DNA from: JACMLD01 sp039916305
GTDB lineage: Bacteria; Bacteroidota; Bacteroidia; Chitinophagales; Chitinophagaceae
DNA length: 64,000 nt
Direction: 5' to 3'
Assembly (NCBI GenBank): GCA_039916305.1
Contig: JBDSLR010000023.1
Location: 15,948-79,947 of the forward strand
The translations under genes were made by a program, and so were the position numbers. A model generated the notes under the pieces. The model was not told the DNA's origin. It searched no databases and saw nothing but the letters and a program-made list of their open reading frames with translations. Below are positions 24,750 to 32,494 of this stretch, piece after piece; the stretch's first letter is position 1; the number at the start of each line of letters is the position of its first letter.

Positions 24750-26903
24750 TTAAATCGTATCAGCGTGTACAACGGCCGGCATCGGAATCTCACCTGTACC
24801 AGGCTCCTGTGTTAAGGTTTTTACGGCGCTGTGCAGGTAATTGTATATTTCCACCTGTGAACGAACCCGCTTTCCATTTGATCGCACGTATTCATTGGTT
24901 AGTTCATTGTTCAAAATTCTGGCTTTCACATTAGCATTCAATTGAATGTCCAGAATAGTTTTCAACACTTTCTTAATATCATTGTTGAAAATAGGGCAGG
25001 TAACCTCTACCCGGTGATCAATGTTTCTTACCATCCAGTCTGCAGAAGAGATGAAAACCCTTTCCTTTCCACCATTATTAAAAATAAACACCCTTGAATG
25101 TTCCAGGTATTCATCTACAATACTGATGGCTTTTACCGGAACAATAAATTTTTTATTCTCAGTAAACATGCAGAAGATGCCGCGTACAATAAGTTTAAGT
25201 GCAACGCCTGCTTTGGCTGCTTCATATAATTTAGCAATCAGTTCATCGTCAGACAGCGAATTCATTTTAAGAATGATAGATGCCGGCTTGCCTTTTTCAG
25301 CCAGCCTGATTTCTTTCTGGATCATTCGCAGCAGGCTGGTACGTAGGCTGAAGGGGCACGGGATAAGTGTTTTGCAGGCCCTGATAAATTTTTCTCCTTC
25401 TTTGGGTTTTTCAAGATAGAGAAAGATTTTATTTACATCGGCCATAATACTCCTGTTTGATGTAAGCAGGCACTGATCACCATAAATGCTGGCTGTTTTC
25501 TCATTCAGGTTGCCCGTACTTACAAAGCCGTAATGGGTAGTATGATTGTTAACCCGTTTCTTTATCAGGCATAGCTTGGCATGTACTTTCATATTGGGTA
25601 TGCCAATAAGAACTTTCACACCTTCTTCTTCCAGCTTCTCTTTCCATTCCAGGTTGGCTTCTTCATCAAAACGGGCCCTGAGTTCCATCATCACGGTTAC
25701 CTGCTTGCCATTTCTTACAGCATTAACCAGGGCATTTACTACTTTAGAATTGGACGCCAGGCGGTAAGCGGTTACTTTAATAGCGGTCACATGCGGGTCC
25801 ATCGCCGCTTCGCGCAGCATATCCAGTACGCCATTGTAAGAGTGATAAGGGAAGCTGAGTAAAATATCTTTTTCAAGTACCACATCTGTTACCCGGCGCG
25901 TACCCATCAACAGTGGGTGGGTAAATGGTTTTTTACGCTGGCTTTTTTTGGGGATTATATCCGGGAAGTCCATAAAATGCCGGAAGTTGTGGATGCGGCC
26001 GCCCGGAATCAGGTTGTCCTTCTTGCTCATATTCATCTTACGCATCAGGAATTCCAGCAGGCCGGCATCTATTTCCCTGTCGTACACAAAACGCACCGGC
26101 TTACCCCGCCGCCGGTTCTTAATACCTTTTTCTATTTTTTGAATAAGGGTAGTAGACACATCATTGTCAATATCCATTTCAGCATCCCTGGTTACTTTAA
26201 ATATCCAGGAATCAAATTTATTATAGGCGAAATAGGAGAATATTGAAGGCAGGTTATAGCGGACAATGTCTTCCAGCAAAATTATATGCTGTTCACCAGG
26301 GGCGGACGGCAACAATATAAACCTGCCCAAAGCCCTGCTGGGAATTTCTATAAGCGCGTATTTCTGTTTGTAAGCACTGTCTTTTGCAGACATTACCACA
26401 CCGAGGTAAATTGATTTATCCCGCAGGTATGGCCACTGCGGTATATTTTCAATCATGAGCGGAATAATATTGGAACGAACTTCTTCTTCAAAATGCCGCT
26501 GCACAAAAACCCTTTGCTCACGGGTAAGTTGTTTTTCTGTTACCAGGAATATTTTTTCTTTTTGCAATTCTGTAATAATTTCTTCCCATACCCGGTTGAA
26601 TTCATTTTGCTGCCGCAGCACAATCAGCTGTATTTCCTCCAGTATTTCCTCCGGGCTTTCCTCCATGTGCATATTGGCTTTTACCTTATGCGTTTTGTTT
26701 TCAAACTCTATCATCCGCTTCAGCGTTGCCACCCGCACCCTGAAAAACTCATCTGTATTATTGGAGAAGATGCCCAAAAATTTGATTCTTTCTTTGAGCG
26801 GCACCGTACTGTCGGCCGCCTCCTGCAAAACACGGGCATTAAAAGAAAGCCAGCTGATATCCCTTGCAATTGTTTTTTTCTTCATACTTTTCCCTTCATT
26901 CAT
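24750..26903 (-). CDS. ppk1: Polyphosphate kinase 1
   Basis: Enzyme of 717 aa that reversibly polymerises the gamma-phosphate of ATP into polyphosphate. The N-terminal RDISWLSFNARVLQEA, the FFRVRVATLK block, the phospho-His region (VHAKLCLIKKR with KVH, and the following GNLNEKTA) and the C-terminal SSADWMVRNIDHRVE are PPK1 features of the phospholipase-D-like fold. Either of two in-frame ATGs (26903 or 26885) could be used; the second has AAGGG about 9 nt upstream. It is transcribed with the ppx-like gene downstream. Confidence 0.95.
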   Translation of the reverse strand: MNEGKSMKKKTIARDISWLSFNARVLQEAADSTVPLKERIKFLGIFSNNTDEFFRVRVATLKRMIEFENKTHKVKANMHMEESPEEILEEIQLIVLRQQNEFNRVWEEIITELQKEKIFLVTEKQLTREQRVFVQRHFEEEVRSNIIPLMIENIPQWPYLRDKSIYLGVVMSAKDSAYKQKYALIEIPSRALGRFILLPSAPGEQHIILLEDIVRYNLPSIFSYFAYNKFDSWIFKVTRDAEMDIDNDVSTTLIQKIEKGIKNRRRGKPVRFVYDREIDAGLLEFLMRKMNMSKKDNLIPGGRIHNFRHFMDFPDIIPKKSQRKKPFTHPLLMGTRRVTDVVLEKDILLSFPYHSYNGVLDMLREAAMDPHVTAIKVTAYRLASNSKVVNALVNAVRNGKQVTVMMELRARFDEEANLEWKEKLEEEGVKVLIGIPNMKVHAKLCLIKKRVNNHTTHYGFVSTGNLNEKTASIYGDQCLLTSNRSIMADVNKIFLYLEKPKEGEKFIRACKTLIPCPFSLRTSLLRMIQKEIRLAEKGKPASIILKMNSLSDDELIAKLYEAAKAGVALKLIVRGIFCMFTENKKFIVPVKAISIVDEYLEHSRVFIFNNGGKERVFISSADWMVRNIDHRVEVTCPIFNNDIKKVLKTILDIQLNANVKARILNNELTNEYVRSNGKRVRSQVEIYNYLHSAVKTLTQEPGTGEIPMPAVVHADTI

Positions 26904-27200
26904 ATAATATAGCCGTTTTACGCAAGGTAAAATGACTGTCAGGTAATTGAAATTAATTAATTATTAATTGAGAAAGACCTTGCTTCTGCCAGATAGGGAT
27001 TTCATATAACCGCAAATGTGTGATTGCAAAACCCTTGGTGGCCTCCGGGTTTTACCTTTTTACATCCACTGGTTCAGCGCTTTAGCAGTTTATTTCAGGT
27101 TGATAACAGGTGTTTATGAGCTTTATGCGGAAAAACCTTGATTTTCTTTGTGATATTTGACCTCCTTTCCCTACCTTTGCCGTCCTAAATTTTGTACATC
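26904..27200. other. Intergenic region upstream of divergent ppk1 and rpmB
   Basis: About 297 nt without a gene. It contains the rpmB promoter at its right end. On the ppk1 side only an imperfect -7-like box (TACCTTGC) is visible on the minus strand, close to the start. Confidence 0.5.
27147..27179 (+). promoter_or_regulatory. Promoter of the rpmB-rpmG-DUF4295 operon
   Basis: TTTG at 27147-27150, a 21-nt spacer and TACCTTTG at 27172-27179 match the Bacteroidota primary-sigma consensus. Start of transcription is expected near 27186, giving a leader of about 15 nt before rpmB. Confidence 0.65.
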
Positions 27201-27437
27201 ATGGCCAGAGTATGTCAGGTAACCGGTAAAGTTCCAATAACAGGGAACAAAGTATCTCACTCAAATATAAAAACAAAGCGTCGTTTTTTGCCTAATCTGC
27301 AAACCAAACGTTTTTTTCTTGCAGAAGAAGATAAGTGGATTACGCTTAAATTAACTACCGATGGCATCCGCACTATCAATAAAAAGGGGTTGTTTACCGT
27401 GGTTAAAGAATTGAGGGCAAACGGAACGCATATATAA
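27201..27437 (+). CDS. rpmB: Ribosomal protein bL28
   Basis: Large-subunit protein of 78 aa. MARVCQVTGKVPITGNKVSHS followed by KTKRRFLPNLQTKRF is the standard bL28 sequence. ATG 27201 is chosen over a start three codons upstream because it matches the family N-terminus. It is first in the rpmB-rpmG-DUF4295 run that is conserved in Bacteroidota, with 31 nt to rpmG. It lacks the full set of zinc cysteines. Confidence 0.96.
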   Translation: MARVCQVTGKVPITGNKVSHSNIKTKRRFLPNLQTKRFFLAEEDKWITLKLTTDGIRTINKKGLFTVVKELRANGTHI

Positions 27438-27468
27438 GTAATACACAACAAATTAAATTTCCCCCACA

Positions 27469-27651
27469 ATGGCAAAGAAAGGAAACAGGGTGCAGGTAAT
27501 CCTGGAATGTACAGAACACAAAACCAGCGGCAAGGCAGGTACCAGCCGTTACATAACTGTAAAGAATAAAAAAAATACTCCTGAGCGTATTGAACTTAAA
27601 AAGTTCAACCCGATCCTGAAAAAGGTAACTGTACACAAAGAAATCAAGTAA
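27469..27651 (+). CDS. rpmG: Ribosomal protein bL33
   Basis: Large-subunit protein of 60 aa. MAKKGNRVQVILECTEHK, SRYITVKNKKNTPERIELKK and FNPILKKVTVHKEIK fit bL33. It has one cysteine only, so it is a zinc-free form. It lies 31 nt after rpmB and 29 nt before the DUF4295 gene, in the same transcript. Confidence 0.95.
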   Translation: MAKKGNRVQVILECTEHKTSGKAGTSRYITVKNKKNTPERIELKKFNPILKKVTVHKEIK

Positions 27652-27680
27652 TTTAATTCATCTTTTAATTATATATAGTC

Positions 27681-27848
27681 ATGGCAAAAGCAGCTAAGAC
27701 CGCGCAGAAAAAAGATTTAAAAGCATCTGCTGACGCAAAAAACTGGACTAAGGTAATAAAGGCAGTACGCAGCCCTAAATCGGGCGCTTACACTTTTAAG
27801 GAGTCCATTATACACAAAGACAAAGTGAAAGACTTTCTGGCTAAGTAA
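27681..27848 (+). CDS. DUF4295 family small basic protein
   Basis: A 55-aa, Lys-rich protein starting MAKAAKTAQKKDLKASADAK and ending FKESIIHKDKVKDFLAK. This is the DUF4295 family, which in Bacteroidota follows bL33 in the genome; the VRSPKSGAYTFKE block is its conserved core. Its position and composition suggest a ribosome-associated role, but none is proven to my knowledge. A terminator begins 21 nt after the stop, so the operon ends here and ftsY is separate. Confidence 0.9.
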   Translation: MAKAAKTAQKKDLKASADAKNWTKVIKAVRSPKSGAYTFKESIIHKDKVKDFLAK

Positions 27849-27868
27849 TTGCCGGCTTGTACTATATT

Positions 27869-27904
27869 AAAAAGCTGTTCTGAATATTTTCGGAATGGCT
27901 TTTT
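27869..27904 (+). terminator. Intrinsic terminator after DUF4295
   Basis: A stem of about 15 bp (AAAAAGCTGTTCTGA with TTCGGAATGGCTTTTT, three G-T pairs) closes a short loop and is followed by T's. It ends the rpmB-rpmG-DUF4295 transcript. Confidence 0.7.
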
Positions 27905-28044
27905 CTGTTTTGCAATACAGCTAACACTGCCGCCGCGGAATTTCGGGTTTACGTTTTCTTTCGAGGCTGCCAGCTAAATAAATCTCAAAATTCCTCAATC
28001 AGCAATAACTTTAAACCCTCAACTTTAAAGCATACACCATCATT

Positions 28045-29010
28045 ATGGGATTATTTGATAAATTGTTTGGCAAAAAAGAAAAAGAGACCCTCGACCAGGG
28101 TTTGCAAAAAACCAAGGAAGGCTTTCTTTCCAAAATCACCAAGGCCATTGCTGGTAAAAGCACGGTAGATGAGGAAGTGCTGGACAACCTGGAAGATGCC
28201 CTGGTAAGTGCAGACGTAGGCATCGATACAACCATCCAGATCATTGACCGTATAGAAAAAAGAGTTTTAAAAGACAAGTACCTCAGCACGAGTGAGCTAA
28301 ACAGGATACTGCAACAGGAAATAGAGACCCTGCTGGTAGATGCACCGGAGGGTAACCAGTATACGTTTACATCACCCATGCCCGCTAATCCGTATGTAAT
28401 CCTGGTAGTAGGCGTAAATGGCGTAGGCAAGACCACTACCATCGGAAAACTGGCCAATAATTTTAAAAAGGCCGGTAAAAATGTGTTGCTGGGTGCTGCT
28501 GATACTTTCAGGGCAGCAGCTGTTGAGCAATTAACTATCTGGAGCGAACGGGCTGGTGTTCCCATTGTAAAACAGGATATGGGGAGCGATCCCGCCGCAG
28601 TAGCGTTTGACACAGTACAAAGCGGGGTATCCAGGGGAAGCGATATTATTATTATTGATACAGCAGGACGTTTACACAACAAGGCATATTTGATGGATGA
28701 GCTGGGAAAGATAAAAAGGGTTATTCAAAAAGTGATTCCGGATGCACCGCATGAAGTTATGCTGGTGCTGGATGGCTCAACCGGCCAGAATGCATTGGAA
28801 CAAGCCAAACATTTTACCGCAGCAACAGATGTAACGGCACTTACCATCACTAAATTAGATGGCACCGCTAAAGGTGGGGTGGTATTGGCTATTGCCAACC
28901 AGTTTAAAATACCGGTTAAGTTTATTGGTGTGGGAGAGAAGATGGAAGACCTGCTTGTATTTGATAAACATGAGTTTGTAGATAGCTTATTTAATTTGGA
29001 GAAAGGTTAA
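28045..29010 (+). CDS. ftsY: Signal recognition particle receptor FtsY
   Basis: SRP-type GTPase of 321 aa that docks SRP-bound ribosomes at the membrane for co-translational insertion. The N-terminal NG four-helix bundle (residues 1-100) lacks the long acidic A domain of E. coli. G1 GVNGVGKTT is at 123-131, DTFRAAAVEQL follows, G3 is DTAGR and G4 TKLDG. The amphipathic MGLFDKLFGKKEK start probably binds lipid. It lies 197 nt after the DUF4295 gene beyond a terminator; no separate promoter is obvious. Confidence 0.96.
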   Translation: MGLFDKLFGKKEKETLDQGLQKTKEGFLSKITKAIAGKSTVDEEVLDNLEDALVSADVGIDTTIQIIDRIEKRVLKDKYLSTSELNRILQQEIETLLVDAPEGNQYTFTSPMPANPYVILVVGVNGVGKTTTIGKLANNFKKAGKNVLLGAADTFRAAAVEQLTIWSERAGVPIVKQDMGSDPAAVAFDTVQSGVSRGSDIIIIDTAGRLHNKAYLMDELGKIKRVIQKVIPDAPHEVMLVLDGSTGQNALEQAKHFTAATDVTALTITKLDGTAKGGVVLAIANQFKIPVKFIGVGEKMEDLLVFDKHEFVDSLFNLEKG

Positions 29011-29144
29011 GACAGGGAAAAAGGAAAGGGGCTTTGGTTGATTTTTCCTGGTACATAACCGACAGATAAAAAAGTGGTTGACCGGGCTGTCGCTGGCATA
29101 CTTTAAGTTTTATATCTGAGAGAAGTATTAATTGCTGGCAGACA

Positions 29145-30167
29145 TCAGGCACCCGGTATCGTAGATGGCCGTATAATTAATTCGCCATCCAGGCTTACCT
29201 GTTTTATTTTGACGCTGTTGTCATCAATATTCTCCAGCAACATCTTTACAGCCAGCTGCCCCATTTCTTTAATGGGTTGCCGGATGCAGGTGAGTGGTGC
29301 ATAAAACAAATCAAATGCATCCGTTTCATCAAAGCAAACCAGTGCCACATCTTTTGGTACGCTTATTTTTTTTTCATTGATATATTTTACTGCGTGCATG
29401 GCAATTACATTGGACCCAAATAACAATGCGTCTGCAGGTTCTTTACGGTATAGCAGGCTGTGCACCGCCTTCTCCGTTTCTTCTTTTATGGTAGTAGCGT
29501 TTACCTGTTGCAGGTAATCAGACCTGAATATAATTTTATTTCTGGTCAGTGCTGCCAGGTAGCCACGGCTGCGCTCGGCCAGGTGAAAAAGAGAAGACGC
29601 GTAATTAATCATGCCAATTCTTTTATGCCCGTAATTAACCAGGTGTTGCGTGGCTTCAAAAGCGGCTTTGTAATTGTCCAGCACAATATAATTGGTTTCA
29701 ACACCGGGGAAGTAACGATCTATCAGCACAAACGGAATTTGCTGCTGCAGCAAATCTGTAATCTGCGGTTCTGCATGCTCGGGAGGAGAAAGAATTAATC
29801 CGTCTGCCTGGCGGTTCACCAGCGCGTCCAGTATTTTTCTGTATTTCTCAGGGTTTTCGTCAGAACTGCCAAAGATGACGGTATAATTGTATTTATCTGC
29901 AGCATCTTCAATAATACGTGCAAGGGCAGCCGAAAACGGGTTGGAAATGTCGGCAAGTATCAGCCCGATAGTATAAGTCTTGTTAGTTTTAAGACTGCGG
30001 GCAATCTGGTTGGTACGGTAATTCATAGCAAGGGCGGTAGTCCTGATTTTTTCCGCAACTACTTTATTGATACGACCTTCTTTTTTGTTGTTAAGTACAT
30101 ATGAAACCAACGCGGTAGATACCCCAACAGCCGCAGCAATGTCTTTTAAGGAAACTTTTTTATTCAT
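29145..30167 (-). CDS. LacI-family transcriptional regulator
   Basis: Regulator of 340 aa: an N-terminal LacI helix-turn-helix (VSLKDIAAAVGVSTALVSYVLN, residues 4-25) with hinge helix (NQIARSLKTNKT), then a periplasmic-binding-protein-like sugar-sensing domain (IGLILADISNPFSAALARIIE, DGLILSPP, FVLIDRYFPG, VALVCFDETDAFDLF). It diverges from the methylglyoxal-synthase-like gene, and a LacI-style palindrome lies at 30411-30432, about 245 nt upstream of its own start. It probably represses that operon until a ligand binds. The ligand is unknown. Confidence 0.92.
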   Translation of the reverse strand: MNKKVSLKDIAAAVGVSTALVSYVLNNKKEGRINKVVAEKIRTTALAMNYRTNQIARSLKTNKTYTIGLILADISNPFSAALARIIEDAADKYNYTVIFGSSDENPEKYRKILDALVNRQADGLILSPPEHAEPQITDLLQQQIPFVLIDRYFPGVETNYIVLDNYKAAFEATQHLVNYGHKRIGMINYASSLFHLAERSRGYLAALTRNKIIFRSDYLQQVNATTIKEETEKAVHSLLYRKEPADALLFGSNVIAMHAVKYINEKKISVPKDVALVCFDETDAFDLFYAPLTCIRQPIKEMGQLAVKMLLENIDDNSVKIKQVSLDGELIIRPSTIPGA

Positions 30168-30410
30168 AATAGGAGAAATAAAAATCCTGAAAGTAAATAA
30201 TAGCGAAAGCAGGCTTAATACGACAAACCCGCCGGGAGAACCTGACGCTAACTTATAAAATCATATAATGGATGGAGGGTGAAATCCTAATACCCTTTAA
30301 CAGCCTGTTATTATTTGTAATGGATTGATTTTTATTTAATTATAATAATTCTACTGCTGACCAATAACATTTATCCTTAAAAATTAGTTAAGTTCAAAGA
30401 TAATAAACTA

Positions 30411-30446
30411 TTTGTTTAATCGTTTAAACAAAAATGCCTAATTTTG
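30411..30446 (+). promoter_or_regulatory. LacI-type operator overlapping a promoter
   Basis: A palindrome with central CG, TTTGTTTAAT-CG-TTTAAACAAA (30411-30432), is symmetric in 9 of 10 positions per arm, the form bound by LacI-family proteins. Its first four bases double as a -33-like TTTG, and TAATTTTG at 30439-30446 is an exact -7 box (spacer 24 nt, slightly long). A bound repressor would cover the promoter. Confidence 0.6.
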
Positions 30447-30641
30447 TATCCTGCATTGAAGCTTTCTTGCCAGCGGCCCCCGGCCAGTAACTATTGCCCG
30501 CAGTTACAAACTGCCAGCTTGATTTAAAAGAATCTGCCGCCAATTGAAAAAATTGCCACCTGCCATTGCCATATGTGATAAAGAATTTGCAGACCAGGCA
30601 GGCTGGCCATAAAAATATTAACGCATTGTCTGTTATAGAAA

Positions 30642-30662
30642 AACGGCTTTTAAAAAGCTGTT
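30642..30662 (+). promoter_or_regulatory. Hairpin in the leader of the MGS-like gene
   Basis: AACGGCTT (30642-30649) pairs with AAGCTGTT (30655-30662) with one G-T pair, followed by ATTTT. It lies 27 nt before the chosen start codon. It may be an attenuator or a translation-control hairpin; the T run is short. Confidence 0.3.
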
Positions 30663-30688
30663 ATTTTAAAACAATAAAAATTGTGAGT

Positions 30689-31198
30689 ATGATCAGTACC
30701 AGAAAAATGAATACAGTAAAACGGATTGCTTTCGCAGCAAGCGATAACAACCGTAAATCCTTAATCGAATGGTCTTATTACAACCAGGAGATTTTAAAGG
30801 GGCATGAATTAATAGCAACCGGTGCCATTGCTGATATATTGGAAGGCACAGTAGGCGTGCCGGTAACAAAACTGCCCGATGGCGCCGCTGCGGCCAACCA
30901 GCAACTGGCAGCTATGGTAGCAGGGCAGCAAATTGATATCCTGCTGTTTTTTTGGGATCCGTTGCAGCCATTGCAGTTTGAAAATGGCGTACGTGCACTG
31001 CACGACCTGGCGGTGACCAGTAATATTATCATAGCCTGTAACCTGGCTACGGCTGACTTTGTATTATCATCTGTGCTAATGGATAAAAATCATTCAGTGC
31101 CGGTATTACCGGATTTTGCTTTTACAAAAAAGCCGGTGGGCTATTTTAATAACAATGGTTCAAAGCGGGTGGTATTAAAAGTAAACACGATCAACTAA
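30689..31198 (+). CDS. Methylglyoxal synthase-like protein lacking most catalytic residues
   Basis: Protein of 169 aa from ATG 30689 (ATG 30707 is also possible). The fold and several blocks are those of methylglyoxal synthase (RIAFAASDNNRKSLIEW, GHELIATG, QQLAAMVAGQQIDILLFFWDPLQP, NIIIACNLATADFVLSS). The E. coli enzyme's key residues are replaced: His19 is Ser, Asp71 (GGDQQ) is Asn (AANQQ), His98 is Phe and Asp101 is Gly; only the WDPL Asp is kept. Most of the TGTTG and SGP phosphate-binding residues are also changed. It probably binds a ligand without making methylglyoxal. It is cotranscribed with an MFS transporter under a LacI-type operator. Confidence 0.8.
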   Translation: MISTRKMNTVKRIAFAASDNNRKSLIEWSYYNQEILKGHELIATGAIADILEGTVGVPVTKLPDGAAAANQQLAAMVAGQQIDILLFFWDPLQPLQFENGVRALHDLAVTSNIIIACNLATADFVLSSVLMDKNHSVPVLPDFAFTKKPVGYFNNNGSKRVVLKVNTIN

Positions 31199-31207
31199 AA
31201 CTTATAT

Positions 31208-32359
31208 ATGAATTTATCTGTTGCTGAAGGCAGGCCCAGGGTCTACCGTATAGCAGTAAGTGCATTTTTCTTTATCGCGGGTTTAACCTTTGCTTCATGG
31301 GCAAGCCGGATCCCTGATATAAAAACGCAATTGCAATTAAGTGATGCCCGCCTGGGTGCGGTACTGTTTGCTTTGCCTGCCGGACTGATGACCAGTTTAT
31401 TGTTTGCTGGCTGGCTGGTATCGCGCTATGGCAGCCGCAAAGTGATGATATCGGCAGCATTGTTTTACCCGGCCGCACTCGTATTGCTGGGCCTTAGCAA
31501 TAATGTGTGGCAATTAGCTGCCGTCTTATTTCTTTTTGGACTTGGCTCCAATCTCGTAAACATTGCTATGAATACGCAGGCGGTAGATGTAGAATCTATG
31601 TACGGACGATCGGTAATGGCTTCGTTTCACGGTTTGTGGAGTATTGCCGGTTTTACAGGTGCCGCCATCGGCACACTGCTTGTTTCCGCCGGCGTGGCAC
31701 CCTGGGTACATTTCTCAATCATTTTTGCAACAGGTGCGCTGCTGGTATTGTTTTTTTACAGGTTCACCTTGCCCGGTGATTCCGCGCCTGCCGAGAAACA
31801 GCCTTTTTTTGTGAAGCCAGACAAGTATATACTTATCCTGGGTATGATCGCATTTTGCAGTATGCTGTGCGAAGGCGCCATGGCTGACTGGAGCGGTGTT
31901 TATTTTCAAAACGTCGTGAAATCGCCTAAAGAACTGATAACGCTTGGTTATGTAGCTTTTACGGCTACCATGGCTGCCGGCCGCTTTTTAGGCGACAGCC
32001 TGGTTACCAAACTGGGTATTAAAAAAGTACTGCAACTGAGCGCCACATTTATTGCAACAGGTTTATTTGTGTCCATACTCTTCCCTTATATGGTTACGGC
32101 AGTGATTGGCTTTTTACTCGTGGGTTTGGGTGTATCATCTGTAGTGCCGCTGGTATATAGTCTTGCAGGTAAATCGGGAACCATGAAGCCCGGGCTTGCG
32201 CTGGCAGCGGTTTCTTCCATCTCCTTCCTGGGCTTTTTAATAGGCCCCCCTTTAATTGGTTTTATTGCCCAAGCCGGTGGACTGCGTTTGTCTTTTGCCG
32301 TGATAGCGGTGGTAGGTTTATTTCCTGCATTACTGGCCAACAAAATAAAGGAGCCTTAA
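31208..32359 (+). CDS. MFS transporter (YbjJ-like)
   Basis: Inner-membrane transporter of 383 aa with 12 hydrophobic segments. FIAGLTFASWASRIPDIKTQLQLSDARLG at the N-terminus and GSNLVNIAMNTQAVDVE followed by SMYGRSVMASFHGLWSIAG are typical of the YbjJ-like branch of the major facilitator superfamily. It lies 9 nt after the MGS-like gene, so the two form an operon controlled by the LacI-type operator upstream. A sugar or sugar-derived substrate is plausible given the regulator, but this is inference. A hairpin follows at 32387-32418. Confidence 0.88.
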   Translation: MNLSVAEGRPRVYRIAVSAFFFIAGLTFASWASRIPDIKTQLQLSDARLGAVLFALPAGLMTSLLFAGWLVSRYGSRKVMISAALFYPAALVLLGLSNNVWQLAAVLFLFGLGSNLVNIAMNTQAVDVESMYGRSVMASFHGLWSIAGFTGAAIGTLLVSAGVAPWVHFSIIFATGALLVLFFYRFTLPGDSAPAEKQPFFVKPDKYILILGMIAFCSMLCEGAMADWSGVYFQNVVKSPKELITLGYVAFTATMAAGRFLGDSLVTKLGIKKVLQLSATFIATGLFVSILFPYMVTAVIGFLLVGLGVSSVVPLVYSLAGKSGTMKPGLALAAVSSISFLGFLIGPPLIGFIAQAGGLRLSFAVIAVVGLFPALLANKIKEP

Positions 32360-32386
32360 GAATTAATTTACACAGTTTTACATAAA

Positions 32387-32418
32387 CAATGCCCCCGTAA
32401 AATTTTGCGGGGGCATTG
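32387..32418 (+). terminator. GC-rich hairpin after the MFS gene
   Basis: CAATGCCCCCG (32387-32397) pairs with CGGGGGCATTG (32408-32418), an 11-bp perfect stem with a 10-nt AT-rich loop that could also pair. The following tract (CTATTC) is only mildly T-rich, so termination strength is uncertain. Confidence 0.6.
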
Positions 32419-32494
32419 CTATTCTATTTGCATATATTTTTTGATCGGCCATTCATTAAGGTTAATTTACAGTCCAATCACTCAAACTACTACT

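Larger units (their letters stand above)
30168..30688. other. Regulatory intergenic region between lacI-type gene and MGS-like gene
   Basis: About 520 nt without a convincing gene. A frame open from a TTG at 30566 is continuous with the downstream gene but its residues do not resemble the family, so I leave it out. The region contains the operator-promoter at 30411-30446 and a hairpin at 30642-30662 in the predicted leader. Confidence 0.55.

Noticed and set aside
26455..26907. 150-codon open frame antisense to the ppk1 5' end
   Set aside because: It overlaps conserved PPK1 sequence, and its Ser/Cys/Phe-rich product is typical of reverse-strand noise.
28011..28682. 223-codon open frame antisense to ftsY
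   Set aside because: It overlaps the conserved FtsY NG domain, is very Ser-rich and matches no protein type; it is a by-product of the codon use of ftsY.
30566..30688. Upstream extension of the MGS-like protein from a TTG codon
   Set aside because: The extra 41 residues do not resemble the family, which begins close to the chosen ATG; a hairpin lies there instead.
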